Shown here: piece after piece, positions 1 to 8,897 of the stretch
Numbering within the stretch: the stretch's first letter is position 1
Layout of the letters: each line of letters begins with the position of its first letter
Source of the DNA: UBA4615 sp964399635
GTDB lineage: Bacteria; Pseudomonadota; Gammaproteobacteria; Burkholderiales; Burkholderiaceae_E
Length of the DNA: 64,000 bases
Direction: 5' to 3'
NCBI GenBank assembly: GCA_964399635.1
Contig: CAYNRU010000046.1
Coordinates: forward strand, 19,855 to 83,854
The notes under the pieces: generated by a model
The model's input: the letters and a program-made list of their open reading frames with translations, nothing else
Database searches by the model: none
What the model was told of the DNA's origin: nothing
Program-made: the position numbers and the translations under genes

Positions 1-1364
1 CCGATCAGGTCGGTCAGCCGGCGCACCGCGCCGACGATGTCGGTCATCGTGCGGCCCGCGTCATGGACGATCTGCGCACCGGATTCGACCCGTCCGACGC
101 TCTCGCCGATCAGGCTCTTGATCTGACGGGCAGCGTCGGCGCTGCGCTGCGCGAGGCTGCGCACCTCCGCTGCGACGACCGCGAAGCCCCGGCCCTGCTC
201 GCCCGCGCGGGCAGCCTCGACCGCGGCGTTCAGCGCCAGGATGTTGGTCTGGAACGCGATGCCGTCGATGACCCCGATGATGTCGGCGATCTTGCGGCTG
301 CCTGCCTCGATCTCGCGCATCGTGCTCACGACGCGCTCGACGGCCTCGCCGCCGGACCGCGCCTGGCTCGACGCCTCGGCGGCGATCTGACTCGCGGTCG
401 ACGTGTGGCCGGCGTTGTCGTGGGTGGAGTGCGCGAACTGCTGCAGCGCGGCCGCGGTCTGCTCCAGGCTGGCCGCCTGCTGCTCGGTCCGGTGCGACAG
501 GTCGTCGCCGCCGCGGGCGATCTCCTCGGTGGTCGTGCGGATGGCCTCGGCCTCGCGGCGCACGTCGGACACCACGGCCATCAGGTTCACCGTGAGCTGG
601 TCGAGCGCGCGCGCCACCTGTCCGATCTCGTCGGCGCGGTCCAGGTTGGAGCGTGAGTCGAGCGCGCCAGCGGCCACGCGATTGGCGGACTGCGCGACGC
701 GGCGCAGCGGGCTCGCGACGCGGGCGGTGAAAGACGCGGCGAGCGCGCCCGCCAGCCCCAGCTGCACCGCGGCCGCGATCCAGAACGCGGGACCGGCGGG
801 CATCGTCCACGCCATGGCGGCCAGCGAGGCGGCGGCCATCGCGGCGAGGCCGATCGCGTTGCGCATCGGCAGCGACCCGTTGACTCGCCGCAGCAGCGCG
901 CTCACCGGGTCACGTCGCACCCAGCGGCCCGCCTCGAAGCGGCCGTTGCGCGCGCGGCCCTCGCGGATGGCGGCGTACAGGGCCTCGGCGGCAGCGACCT
1001 CGTCGCGAGATGGCAGCGTGCGGACCGACAGGTACCCGACCGCCTCGCCATGCTCCATCGTCGGGGTCACGTTGGCCCGTACCCAATAATAGCCGCCGTC
1101 CTTGCAACGATTTTTGACGAGGGCCGTCCACGGGCGGCCCGACTGGATCGTCCGCCACATGTCCGCATAGGCCTCGGGCGGCATGTGGGGATGACGCACC
1201 ATGTTGTGCGCCTTGCCCAGCAGCTCGTCGAGCGAGAAGCCGCTCACCTGCACGAACGCCGGATTTGCGTAGGTGATCCGCCCCTTGAGGTCCGTCATCG
1301 ACACGAGCATCGTCGCGGCGTCATACGCCTGCTCGCGGTCGTTGACCGGTCCGTTGTCCCTCAT
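1..1364 (-). CDS. aer: Aer-type PAS methyl-accepting chemotaxis receptor (C-terminus beyond window)
   Basis: This energy/redox taxis receptor would signal through CheW and CheA. The start ATG is at 1364 and the frame stays open to base 1, so the end of the signalling domain is missing. Residues about 15-115 form a PAS domain with Aer-like signatures (ITYANPAF, VRHPHMP, WVRANVTP). Two closely spaced hydrophobic segments follow near residues 175-230, with almost no periplasmic loop, as in Aer. A HAMP-like stretch and the MA hairpin tip (NILALNAAVEAARAGEQGRG) come next. In E. coli Aer the PAS domain binds FAD; FAD binding here is inferred from similarity. It is the last visible gene of the minus-strand chemotaxis operon and starts 70 bases after the neighbouring MCP stop. 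Confidence 0.93.
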   Translation of the reverse strand, partial: MRDNGPVNDREQAYDAATMLVSMTDLKGRITYANPAFVQVSGFSLDELLGKAHNMVRHPHMPPEAYADMWRTIQSGRPWTALVKNRCKDGGYYWVRANVTPTMEHGEAVGYLSVRTLPSRDEVAAAEALYAAIREGRARNGRFEAGRWVRRDPVSALLRRVNGSLPMRNAIGLAAMAAASLAAMAWTMPAGPAFWIAAAVQLGLAGALAASFTARVASPLRRVAQSANRVAAGALDSRSNLDRADEIGQVARALDQLTVNLMAVVSDVRREAEAIRTTTEEIARGGDDLSHRTEQQAASLEQTAAALQQFAHSTHDNAGHTSTASQIAAEASSQARSGGEAVERVVSTMREIEAGSRKIADIIGVIDGIAFQTNILALNAAVEAARAGEQGRGFAVVAAEVRSLAQRSADAARQIKSLIGESVGRVESGAQIVHDAGRTMTDIVGAVRRLTDLI

Positions 1365-1434
1365 CGCCTCGTCTCCCAGGTGCCGGGTCCGGCGTCCGCT
1401 CCCGCGTCGTGCGCGGGCGGGCGCCGTGCTCGTT

Positions 1435-3345
1435 TCAGAATTCTTCCCAGTCGTCGTCGGGCGCCTTGGCCGACGGACGCGGCGCGACGGCCGGCTTGGG
1501 CGCGGGCGCAGCAGGGCGCACCGGCGCGGGCCGCTCGGGCTGTGTCGAAGGCGCCGCGGCGGACGTCGACTGCGGCTTGGGCTGGGCTACTGGCGGCGCG
1601 GTGGCACGGCTAGGCGCGGCGGCACGGCTAGGCGCGGCGGCGCTTGCGACCGCATCGGCCTGCACGACCGGTGGGGCGGCAACCCTCGGCGCGAGACCGG
1701 GCGCACGCGTGGCAAGCGGACGCGGCACGACGGCGCGCGGTGCCGTATCGGCCATCGCCGGGGCGGCGGACGGGCGATGCGACGGACTCCATGCGGCGAC
1801 CGGATCCGCCTGCCCGTCGTCGAGCCGGAAGGTGCCGACCGCATCGGCGAGCCGGCGCGCCTGCTCCTTGAGGCTCTCGGCGGCGGCCGTGCTCTGCTCG
1901 ACCAGCGCTGCGTTCTGCTGGGTCATCCGGTCGAGCTGCACGACCGCGGCGTTGACCTGGGCGATGCCGCTGCTCTGCTCGCCGGTTGCCGAAGAGATCT
2001 CGCCGATGATGTCGGTCACGCGCCGCACCGAGGTGACGATCTCATTCATCGTGGTGCCCGCCTCCTGCACCAGCCGGCTGCCCGACTGCACGCGCTGCAC
2101 GCTGTCGCCGATCAGGCCCTTGATCTGGCGGGCGGCCTCGGCGCTGCGCTGCGCGAGGCTGCGCACCTCGGCGGCCACCACCGAGAATCCGCGGCCCTGC
2201 TCGCCGGCCCGGGCGGCCTCGACCGCGGCGTTCAGCGCGAGGATGTTGGTCTGGAACGCGATCCCATCGATCACCCCGATGATGTCGGCGATCTTGTGGC
2301 TGCTCTCGCTGATCTCGGCCATCGTGCTGACCACATGCTCGACCACCTCGCCGCCGCGGCGTGCGACCTCGGAGGCGCCGAGCGCGAGCTGGTTGGCCTG
2401 GCGGGCGTTATCGGCGTTGGTGGCGACCGTCGCAGTCAGCGCGTCGATGCTGCCTGAGGTCTGCTGCAGGCTGGAGGCCTGCTGCTCGGTGCGTTGGGAC
2501 AGGTCGCCGTTGCCGATCGCAATCTCGCTCGACGCGGCCGCGATCTGGTCGGCCGAGCCCTTGATGGACCCGACGGTGCGCTTCAGGTGCTCGACCATAC
2601 GCCCCAGCGCCTCGGCCAGATGCCCGATCTCGTCGTCGGCGGTGCGCGGCATGCGGACCCGCAGGTCGCCGCCCGCGATCGCGTCGGCCGCGTCGCGCGC
2701 CGCATCGAGCGGCGCCATCAGGCGTGCGTTCAGACGCCAGGCGGCGACCATCGCGATGGCAACCGCGATCAGGCTGGCGACCCAGAGCAGGACGAGGTTG
2801 CGCAGATCGCGGGCCTCGGCAGCGGCGACCGAGGTCCGCACGCGCTGGCGCTCGGCCCCAAGCACGTCCTCGGCGTGCTTGGCGAGCGAGCGGTACAGGC
2901 CGTCGGCGGCCTGCATCGACGCCATGCCGGTGCCGGGATCGGCCGCCCCCAGGTCGATCGCGCGGTCGACCGCCTTCGCATAGCGAGGCATCTCCTCGAC
3001 GAGCGCCTTGAGGCCCGCGCCATCGCTCTGCGACTGGGCACCGGCCAGCAGTGCGACCTGCTCAGCCAGGGCCTCTGCGCGTTGCTTGAGAGCGCTGCGC
3101 TGCGCCGCCAGGGCGTCGGCCTTGGTGCTGCCGATCCAGGCCATCGTGCGATACGCGTCCGCGTGCATCGCCGACAGCTGCCCCTGCACCTGGTAGGCGG
3201 CCGTGTAGTTCGCGAAACGCACGTCTGCGAGTTCGTCGAGCTCCGCGTTGGCGCGAAGCATCATCAGCGTCACGACCGCGCACAGGGCGATCGCGAGGAC
3301 GCCGCCAAGTGCCGGCAGAATGAGTAGCTTGGTGCGGAGCTTCAT
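1435..3345 (-). CDS. Methyl-accepting chemotaxis protein with CheR-tethering tail
   Basis: This is a transmembrane chemoreceptor of the Tsr/Tar architecture, 636 residues. TM1 lies at about 7-29, the periplasmic helical sensor at about 30-185 (four-helix-bundle type by composition), and TM2 at about 186-210. HAMP covers about 211-265 and the MA signalling domain carries the conserved tip NILALNAAVEAARAGEQGRG. About 100 Ala/Pro-rich residues follow, and the protein ends in the pentapeptide DWEEF. This matches the xWxxF pattern by which Tsr/Tar tether the methyltransferase CheR and methylesterase CheB; the function is inferred. The ligand cannot be predicted. It sits between cheW and the Aer-type receptor, same strand. 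Confidence 0.96.
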   Translation of the reverse strand: MKLRTKLLILPALGGVLAIALCAVVTLMMLRANAELDELADVRFANYTAAYQVQGQLSAMHADAYRTMAWIGSTKADALAAQRSALKQRAEALAEQVALLAGAQSQSDGAGLKALVEEMPRYAKAVDRAIDLGAADPGTGMASMQAADGLYRSLAKHAEDVLGAERQRVRTSVAAAEARDLRNLVLLWVASLIAVAIAMVAAWRLNARLMAPLDAARDAADAIAGGDLRVRMPRTADDEIGHLAEALGRMVEHLKRTVGSIKGSADQIAAASSEIAIGNGDLSQRTEQQASSLQQTSGSIDALTATVATNADNARQANQLALGASEVARRGGEVVEHVVSTMAEISESSHKIADIIGVIDGIAFQTNILALNAAVEAARAGEQGRGFSVVAAEVRSLAQRSAEAARQIKGLIGDSVQRVQSGSRLVQEAGTTMNEIVTSVRRVTDIIGEISSATGEQSSGIAQVNAAVVQLDRMTQQNAALVEQSTAAAESLKEQARRLADAVGTFRLDDGQADPVAAWSPSHRPSAAPAMADTAPRAVVPRPLATRAPGLAPRVAAPPVVQADAVASAAAPSRAAAPSRATAPPVAQPKPQSTSAAAPSTQPERPAPVRPAAPAPKPAVAPRPSAKAPDDDWEEF

Positions 3346-3498
3346 GACTGTCTCGATCGACGCGTCGGACGCATCAGTTCCATTGGAGGTGAACGCGCGG
3401 GACCATCCCGGCGAGGCGCTCGCGGTGCGCAGCGAGGACCGTGAGTGCGGGCCAGATGCGAAGGACGTCCGCGCACGGCCCGGAGGACACGCAGTGGG

Positions 3499-3984
3499 TC
3501 ATGCCTCGGAAAGCGCCATCTCGGCGTCGCCCATCAGTCGCTCGATCTCGATCAGGATCAGCATCCGGTCGTTGAGCGTGCCCAGGCCGGTGATGAAGCT
3601 GGAGTCGACCACCGACGCGATCTCCGGCGCACCGCGGATCTGTTCGGCGGCGAGCTCCATCACGTCGGAAACAGAGTCGACCACGATGCCGACCACCCGC
3701 GCGCCTAGGTTCAGAATGATCACGACGGTGAAGTCGTTGTAGTCGGCCGAGCCGAGGTTGAACTTCAGCCTCAGGTCGACGATGGGCACGATCACGCCCC
3801 GCAGGTTGACCACCCCCTTGATGAAGGACGGTGCATTGGCGATTCGTGTCGGCTGCTCGTAGCCGCGGATCTCCTGCACCTTGAGGATGTCGATGCCGTA
3901 CTCCTCCTCGCCCAGGCGGAAGGTCAGGTACTCGCGGGGCCTGGAGGCCGCCTGTTTGTCGTGCTCTCGATCGTATGCCGCCAT
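3499..3984 (-). CDS. cheW: Chemotaxis coupling protein CheW
   Basis: A 161-residue single-domain CheW that links receptors to CheA at the cytoplasmic face of the membrane. The sequence has the SH3-like CheW fold signatures: YLTFRLGEEEYGIDILKVQEIRGYE near the N-terminus, FIKGVVNLRGVIVPIVDLR in the middle, and VVGIVVDSVSDVMEL. A GGGAGAA ribosome-binding site lies about 4 bases before the ATG at 3984. It lies 25 bases downstream of cheA, consistent with one operon. Length and motifs are ordinary for the family. Confidence 0.97.
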   Translation of the reverse strand: MAAYDREHDKQAASRPREYLTFRLGEEEYGIDILKVQEIRGYEQPTRIANAPSFIKGVVNLRGVIVPIVDLRLKFNLGSADYNDFTVVIILNLGARVVGIVVDSVSDVMELAAEQIRGAPEIASVVDSSFITGLGTLNDRMLILIEIERLMGDAEMALSEA

Positions 3985-4009
3985 GACGTTCTCCCGTACT
4001 GTGTGGTGC

Positions 4010-6145
4010 TCAGTGACGCGCGCGGCGGACCAGCCACGACACGTCGAGGATCAATGCCACCCGGCCATCGCCCAGGATGGTCGCGCCGGATACGCCCGGT
4101 ACCCTGCGATAGTTCGCTTCAAGATTCTTGACGACCACCTGGTGCTGGCCGATCAGCTCGTCGACCAGCAGCGCGATCCGCGCGCCGTCGGCCTCTATGA
4201 CGATCATGATCCCGCCGGTGTGGGCGACCGGCCGCGGCACGTCGAACAGCTCGTCGAGCTGCACGATCGGCAGGTACTCGTTGCGCACCTCGACGACCCG
4301 GCCCGACCCGCCGACCGACTTCACGTCGTCGGCCGACAGGTGTATCGACTCCACCACCGAAGCGAGCGGCACGATGTAGGTCTCCTCGGCGACCCCGACC
4401 GACATGCCGTCCATGATGGCCAGCGTCAGGGGGAGGCGCACCGAGACGCGCATGCCGTGGCCCTCGGTCGAGTCGATCTCGACCGAGCCGCCGAGGCCGG
4501 TGATGTTGCGCTTGACCACGTCCATGCCGACGCCCCGCCCGGAGACGTCCGTCACCTCGGCCGCCGTGGAGAAGCCGGGCTCGAAGATCAGTGCGAAGAC
4601 CTCCTGGTCGGTCATCTGGTCGCGCAGGGGCAGCCCGCGCTCCATGGCCTTGGCGAGCAGCTTGTCGCGGTTCAGTCCGCGACCGTCGTCGCGGACCTCG
4701 ATGACGATGGAGCCGCCCTGGTGGGCCGCCGCGAGCGTCACCGTGCCCATCGCCGGCTTGCCGGCGGCCAAACGCACCTGCGGCAGCTCGATGCCATGGT
4801 CGGCCGCGTTGCGCACCAGGTGGGTCAGCGGATCGGTGATCTTCTCGATCAGGCCCTTGTCGAGCTCGGTGTCCTCGCCGATGGTCTGCAACTCGACCTG
4901 CTTGCCGAGCTTCGCGGCGAGGTCGCGCAGCATCCGCGGGAAGCGATTGAACACCATCCCCATCGGAATCATGCGGATCGCCATCACCGACTCCTGGAGC
5001 ATGCGCGTGTTGCGCTCCAGGTCGGTCAGTGCGGTGGCCATCGCCTGGTGGACCACCGGGTCTAGGGCCTGGCCCGTCTGCGCCAGCATCGCCTGCGTGA
5101 TCACCAGCTCGCCGACGAGATTGATCAGCTGGTCGACTTTCTCCACCGGCACGCGGATGGTCGAGTTCTCCGGGCTGCCGCTGGCGGCGGGTGGCCGCTC
5201 GGCAGGCTTGCCGGGCCGGGGCGCCGACGCAGCCGCCGGCGGGGCGGGCGTCCTGGACGGCGCGGCGGGCGCAGGGGCTGCCGGGATGGCGGCGGCGGGG
5301 ATGGCGGCGGCGGCGGGGGCGGCGGGGGCGGCGGCGGGCGCGGGCAGGCTGTCGAAGAACCCGTACGCCGGCTCGCCCCGGGCGTCGGACGCGGGCGGCG
5401 CCGTGGCGGGTGCGGACGGCGCGTCGGGCGTCACCGACACGATGCGGATCTGCTCGCGCGCGACGTGGAACGAGAAGAGGTCGAGCAGCTCGCCGTCGGG
5501 GACGACGGTGACGACGCGAAAGCGACGGATTCGCTCGGCGTCGGCCCGGCCGCCGTCGGTCGGCTCGAAGGTGCCCAGGCCCGGGATCTCGGCGAACAAG
5601 TCGGCGAGGTGGTCGGCCAGCTGGGGCTGCTCCATCGGCCCGATCGCGACATCGAGCACGCGCTCGCCCTTGGCGGGCGCGGGGGCGACGGCGGGGGCCG
5701 CCTGCGGGACCGGGGGCGCCGCGGCCACGCCACTCGAAAGTGCGCCGATGCGCGCGACCAGCTCGGAGCAGTCGGTTGCCTCGCCGGTGTGGCCCTGGTG
5801 GCCGGCCAGCAGGTGCTTGAGCACATCGCCCGACTCGAGCAGTGTGTCGATCATGCCGACCGTGATGCCCAGCTCGTGCCGACGCAGCTTGTCGAGCAAG
5901 GTCTCCATGACGTGGGTCAGGTCGGCGACGTTCTGGAACCCGAAGGTCGCAGCGCCGCCCTTGATGGAGTGAGCGCACCGGAAGATCGCGTTGAGCGACT
6001 CGTCGTCGGCGCTCGACTCGTCGATCGCCAGCAGCAGCGTCTCCATGTTGGCGAGGTTCTCGCCCGCCTCCTCGAAGAACACGCCATGAAACTGCGAGAG
6101 GTCGAAGGCGCCGCCGCCTTCCCCCTGGGTCTGGGTATCGCTCAT
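4010..6145 (-). CDS. cheA: Chemotaxis histidine kinase CheA
   Basis: A 711-residue CheA that autophosphorylates and passes phosphate to CheY. P1 (HPt) is at about 15-120, with the phospho-accepting histidine in AHSIKGGA near residue 59. A P2-like segment covers about 165-240 and is followed by an Ala/Pro-rich linker (about 255-320). P3 dimerisation starts at STIRVPVEKVDQLINLVGEL. The P4 ATPase shows the N box (NAADHGIE), G1 (DDGRGLN), F box (GFSTA) and G2 (GRGVGMDVVK). A C-terminal P5 CheW-like domain completes it. GAGGGA precedes the ATG at 6145. The linker DNA (about 5270-5345) is an almost pure GCG/GGC tract and may vary in length between strains. Confidence 0.98.
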   Translation of the reverse strand: MSDTQTQGEGGGAFDLSQFHGVFFEEAGENLANMETLLLAIDESSADDESLNAIFRCAHSIKGGAATFGFQNVADLTHVMETLLDKLRRHELGITVGMIDTLLESGDVLKHLLAGHQGHTGEATDCSELVARIGALSSGVAAAPPVPQAAPAVAPAPAKGERVLDVAIGPMEQPQLADHLADLFAEIPGLGTFEPTDGGRADAERIRRFRVVTVVPDGELLDLFSFHVAREQIRIVSVTPDAPSAPATAPPASDARGEPAYGFFDSLPAPAAAPAAPAAAAIPAAAIPAAPAPAAPSRTPAPPAAASAPRPGKPAERPPAASGSPENSTIRVPVEKVDQLINLVGELVITQAMLAQTGQALDPVVHQAMATALTDLERNTRMLQESVMAIRMIPMGMVFNRFPRMLRDLAAKLGKQVELQTIGEDTELDKGLIEKITDPLTHLVRNAADHGIELPQVRLAAGKPAMGTVTLAAAHQGGSIVIEVRDDGRGLNRDKLLAKAMERGLPLRDQMTDQEVFALIFEPGFSTAAEVTDVSGRGVGMDVVKRNITGLGGSVEIDSTEGHGMRVSVRLPLTLAIMDGMSVGVAEETYIVPLASVVESIHLSADDVKSVGGSGRVVEVRNEYLPIVQLDELFDVPRPVAHTGGIMIVIEADGARIALLVDELIGQHQVVVKNLEANYRRVPGVSGATILGDGRVALILDVSWLVRRARH

Positions 6146-6160
6146 CGCTGTCCCTCGCCG

Positions 6161-6526
6161 CTACTGCGGCAGCACCTTGCCGACCACCTCGAGCAGCCGT
6201 GCCGGGTCGAAGGGCTTGACCATCCAACCGGTCGCCCCGGCGGCGCGGCCGGCCTGCTTCATCTCGTCACCCGACTCCGTGGTCAGCACGAGGATCGGCA
6301 CCCGCTTGTAGCGCTCGAGGCCGCGCAGCTGGCGAATCAGCGTCAGCCCGTCCATCCGCGGCATGTTCTGGTCGGTCAGCACCAGGTCCACTTCGCGCGA
6401 GCCGAGCTTGTCGAGTGCATCCTGACCGTCGACGGCCTCGATCACCTCGTAGCCGGAACTGCGCAGGGTGAATGACACCATCTGACGCATCGAGGCCGAA
6501 TCATCCACAGCCAAAATCGAACGCAT
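6161..6526 (-). CDS. cheY: Chemotaxis response regulator CheY
   Basis: A single receiver domain, 121 residues, that carries the signal from CheA to the flagellar switch. The acidic pocket (VDDS), the phospho-aspartate in LVLTDQNMPRMDG, the conserved Thr in LTTES and the Lys in VKPFD are all present. Two in-frame ATGs exist (6532 and 6526). GGAGAG ends one base before the first but six bases before the second, so 6526 is preferred. It lies between the CheZ-like gene (17 bases upstream) and cheA (15 bases downstream), one operon. Confidence 0.96.
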   Translation of the reverse strand: MRSILAVDDSASMRQMVSFTLRSSGYEVIEAVDGQDALDKLGSREVDLVLTDQNMPRMDGLTLIRQLRGLERYKRVPILVLTTESGDEMKQAGRAAGATGWMVKPFDPARLLEVVGKVLPQ

Positions 6527-6543
6527 GCGCATCTCTCCGAATC

Positions 6544-6972
6544 CTAGAAAAGCTCGACCGAGCCGGCATCCACGGCGCGCTGCGCCACCGGACAGGCCCG
6601 ACTGACCCACTGCAGCTCGCAGCCCTCCTCCTCCTCGCCCACCGCAAGGTTGCCGAGGCAGTCCGCGACCGTGGCGAGGCGTCGACGCGCGTGCACGACC
6701 AGCTGAGAGGCCATGTCCTGGAACTGCAGCGCGGTCATCGCGCCGCGCAGCTCGGTGTCGAGGCCCTCGCGCAACGCGGCGGGCATGCCGTCGACGGCGA
6801 CGCACAGCGCGTGCGCCCGGCCGAATCGCTCCAGCAACTGGTCGACGGCGTCCGACAGCAGCCGCTCGAGCCGCTCGAGCTCGGTCCCGGCGGACAGCAC
6901 CTCGTCCTGCATCTGCGCGGCGAGGTGGGCCGGCAGGCCCGCCGCGATCGCTGCTGCCTCTTGATCGTCCAT
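6544..6972 (-). CDS. Short CheZ-like protein, probable CheY-P phosphatase
   Basis: A 142-residue helical protein. Its segment ALQFQDMASQLV (residues about 82-93) resembles the E. coli CheZ active site, where an Asp and a Gln spaced by three residues dephosphorylate CheY-P; here both are present in QDMASQ. The protein ends in VELF, an acidic/hydrophobic tail that could act like the CheY-binding C-terminal peptide of CheZ (inference). At 142 residues it is much shorter than E. coli CheZ (about 214). The frame can also begin with TTG at 6975, directly before the ATG at 6972. It heads the operon before cheY, which fits a phosphatase role. Confidence 0.78.
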   Translation of the reverse strand: MDDQEAAAIAAGLPAHLAAQMQDEVLSAGTELERLERLLSDAVDQLLERFGRAHALCVAVDGMPAALREGLDTELRGAMTALQFQDMASQLVVHARRRLATVADCLGNLAVGEEEEGCELQWVSRACPVAQRAVDAGSVELF

Positions 6973-7094
6973 CAAATGCGCCGTAAGGGTGGGCAGGTCC
7001 GCACGCGGACGCGTGCTAACATCAAATCGATCGGGCCTGCAACGGGTTCGATTCTCAGGCGGCGGGCCGCCCTCGAAACTCCAGAAAAGACCGG

Positions 7095-8234
7095 GTGGAT
7101 CCGACCAATTCCGTCGCGCAGACCGCAGGGCAGGAATTCGGGGGGCTGCCCATCCGGCTGCTGGTCGTCGAGGACTCCGAGCTCGACTACCAACTGCTGC
7201 TGCGGTCGCTGCGCCGCCAGTCCCTCGAGCCCCAGGCAGTTCGCGTCGAGGACGAAGCAGGCCTGCGCGCTGCGCTGGCCGCCGGCCCCTGGGATGCGGT
7301 CGTCTCCGACCACCACCTGCCGCGCTTCTCCAGCGGCGACGCGCTGGGAATCGTCCGCGCGTCGGGCCAGAACCTGCCGTTCATCATCGTCTCGGGCACC
7401 ATCGGCGAGGATGCCGCTGTCGCGGCCATGCAGGCGGGCGCCGACGATTACCTGATCAAGGGGCGCCTCGCGCGGCTGGGCCCGGCGCTGCGCAACGCGA
7501 TGTCGGCGGCGGCGGCGCGCCGCGAGCGCGGCACGGTCCGCCAGGCGCTGGCCGAGTCCGAGCAGCGGCTGCGGGACCTGACCGACCACCTTCAGCAGGC
7601 GGTCGAGGAGGAGCGCGCCGCCATCGCCCGCGAGGTGCACGACGACATCGGCGGCATGCTGACCGCGCTGCGCTTCGACCTCGCCTGGATCGAGCGGCAC
7701 TGCGACGACGCGGTCCGCGGCCGGGCCCGCCAGGGGCTCGACACGCTGAACCAGGCGGTGCTGGCGGTGCAGCGGATCATGCGCAACCTGCGCCCGCCGG
7801 CGCTCGATGCGGGCATCGTCGCAGCCCTCGAGTTCCTGGTGGCGCAGTTCGCTAGCCGCACCGGCATCGACGCCCAGCTCACGAGCAATCGCGAGCAGGT
7901 GGCGGTGTCCGAGCAGGTCGCCATGGCGGTGTACCGGGTCGCGCAGGAGTCCCTGACCAACGTCGCCAAGCACGCGCAGGCGCGCAGCGCCCGCCTGGAC
8001 CTCGTCGTCCAGGACGACATCCTGTCGCTCGAGATCTCCGACGACGGCGTCGGACTGGCCGCGGGCGACCTCGACAAGGCCGCCTCGTTCGGGCTGCGCG
8101 GGCTGACCGAGCGGGTGCGCCAGGTTCACGGCTGGCTCGAGGTCGCGGTCGGCGCCGGCCGCGGCGAAGTGATGCTGACGATCCCGCTGACCCCCGAGGC
8201 GGGCGCCCGCCTCGAAGAAGGAACCGAGCCATGA
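7095..8234 (+). CDS. Receiver-histidine kinase hybrid, NarX-type
   Basis: A cytoplasmic 379-residue kinase with no membrane segment. Residues about 18-135 are a receiver domain (acidic pocket VEDSE, phospho-acceptor Asp near 72 in VVSDHHLP, Lys in LIKGR). A coiled coil follows. The HisKA_3 dimerisation helix contains REVHDDIGG (His near 182), and a HATPase domain shows NVAKHAQA, SDDGVGL and FGLRGLTERV. This order (receiver before kinase) means it probably takes input from another phosphodonor. The GTG at 7095 is the most upstream plausible start and has only a weak ribosome-binding site, so the N-terminus is uncertain. It overlaps the next gene by 4 bases (ATGA), so the two form a pair. Confidence 0.93.
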   Translation: MDPTNSVAQTAGQEFGGLPIRLLVVEDSELDYQLLLRSLRRQSLEPQAVRVEDEAGLRAALAAGPWDAVVSDHHLPRFSSGDALGIVRASGQNLPFIIVSGTIGEDAAVAAMQAGADDYLIKGRLARLGPALRNAMSAAAARRERGTVRQALAESEQRLRDLTDHLQQAVEEERAAIAREVHDDIGGMLTALRFDLAWIERHCDDAVRGRARQGLDTLNQAVLAVQRIMRNLRPPALDAGIVAALEFLVAQFASRTGIDAQLTSNREQVAVSEQVAMAVYRVAQESLTNVAKHAQARSARLDLVVQDDILSLEISDDGVGLAAGDLDKAASFGLRGLTERVRQVHGWLEVAVGAGRGEVMLTIPLTPEAGARLEEGTEP

Positions 8235-8863
8235 TCCGTGTCGTGATCGTCGACGACCATGCACTGATCCGGCGCGGGCTGCGGGACTCCCTGCTCGATG
8301 CCGGCGACATCCAGGTCGTCGGCGAGGCGGGCGACTACGGCGAACTGCGCCAGCTGCTGCGAGAGACCGAGTTCGACGTGTTGCTGCTCGACATCAACCT
8401 GCCCGGGCGCAGTGGCCTGGACGTGCTGCACTCGCTCTCCGAGGAGAGCATCAAGGTCCGGGCGCTGGTGCTGACCATGTACCCCGAGGACCAGTACGCC
8501 ATCCGCGCGCTGAAGGCCGGGGCGATGGGCTACCTGAACAAGTCGGCTGATCCGGCGCAGATCGTGACGGCGATCCGCACGCTGCACGCCGGGCGCAAGT
8601 ACATCACTCCGGCGATCGCCGAGGCGCTGGCCGAGCGCCTGTCGGTTGACCCCAACGAAAAGCCGCACGAGCGGCTGTCCGACCGCGAGTTCCAGACCCT
8701 GATCCGGCTCTCGTCGGGCCAGCGGCTGTCCGATATCGCCACCGAGCTGACCCTGTCGCCCAAGACCGTGTCGGTCTACCGGGCCCGGGTGCTCGAGAAG
8801 CTCGGGATGACGTCCAACGCTGACCTCACGGCCTACTGCCTGCGCAACGGGCTGATCGACTGA
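8231..8863 (+). CDS. NarL/LuxR-family response regulator
   Basis: A 210-residue DNA-binding response regulator: receiver domain 1-120 with the phospho-acceptor Asp near 54 (LLLDINLPG), followed by a LuxR-type helix-turn-helix at about 145-205 (LSDREFQTLIRLSSGQRLSDIATELTL, then SPKTVSVYRARVLEKL). It is the likely partner of the kinase with which it overlaps by 4 bases. Similar NarL-type regulators of this form control varied targets; none can be assigned here. It converges on the diguanylate cyclase gene across a strong palindrome at 8866-8890. Confidence 0.95.
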   Translation: MIRVVIVDDHALIRRGLRDSLLDAGDIQVVGEAGDYGELRQLLRETEFDVLLLDINLPGRSGLDVLHSLSEESIKVRALVLTMYPEDQYAIRALKAGAMGYLNKSADPAQIVTAIRTLHAGRKYITPAIAEALAERLSVDPNEKPHERLSDREFQTLIRLSSGQRLSDIATELTLSPKTVSVYRARVLEKLGMTSNADLTAYCLRNGLID

Positions 8864-8865
8864 TC

Positions 8866-8890
8866 CGCCGCGCCGCAGTGCGGCGCGGCG
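8866..8890. terminator. GC-rich palindrome between convergent genes
   Basis: A perfect inverted repeat: 11 bases on each arm (8866-8876 and 8880-8890) around the three-base loop AGT. It begins just after the stop of the response regulator and ends 8 bases before the stop of the convergent GGDEF gene. It has no T-run on either side, so it would act as a transcript-stabilising or Rho-assisted hairpin rather than a classical intrinsic terminator. Confidence 0.6.
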
Positions 8891-8897
8891 TCGCGCG

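Noticed and set aside
4119..6227. Long minus-strand frame alongside cheA in another frame
   Set aside because: Arg/Ala/Gly/His-rich shadow of cheA; no motifs.
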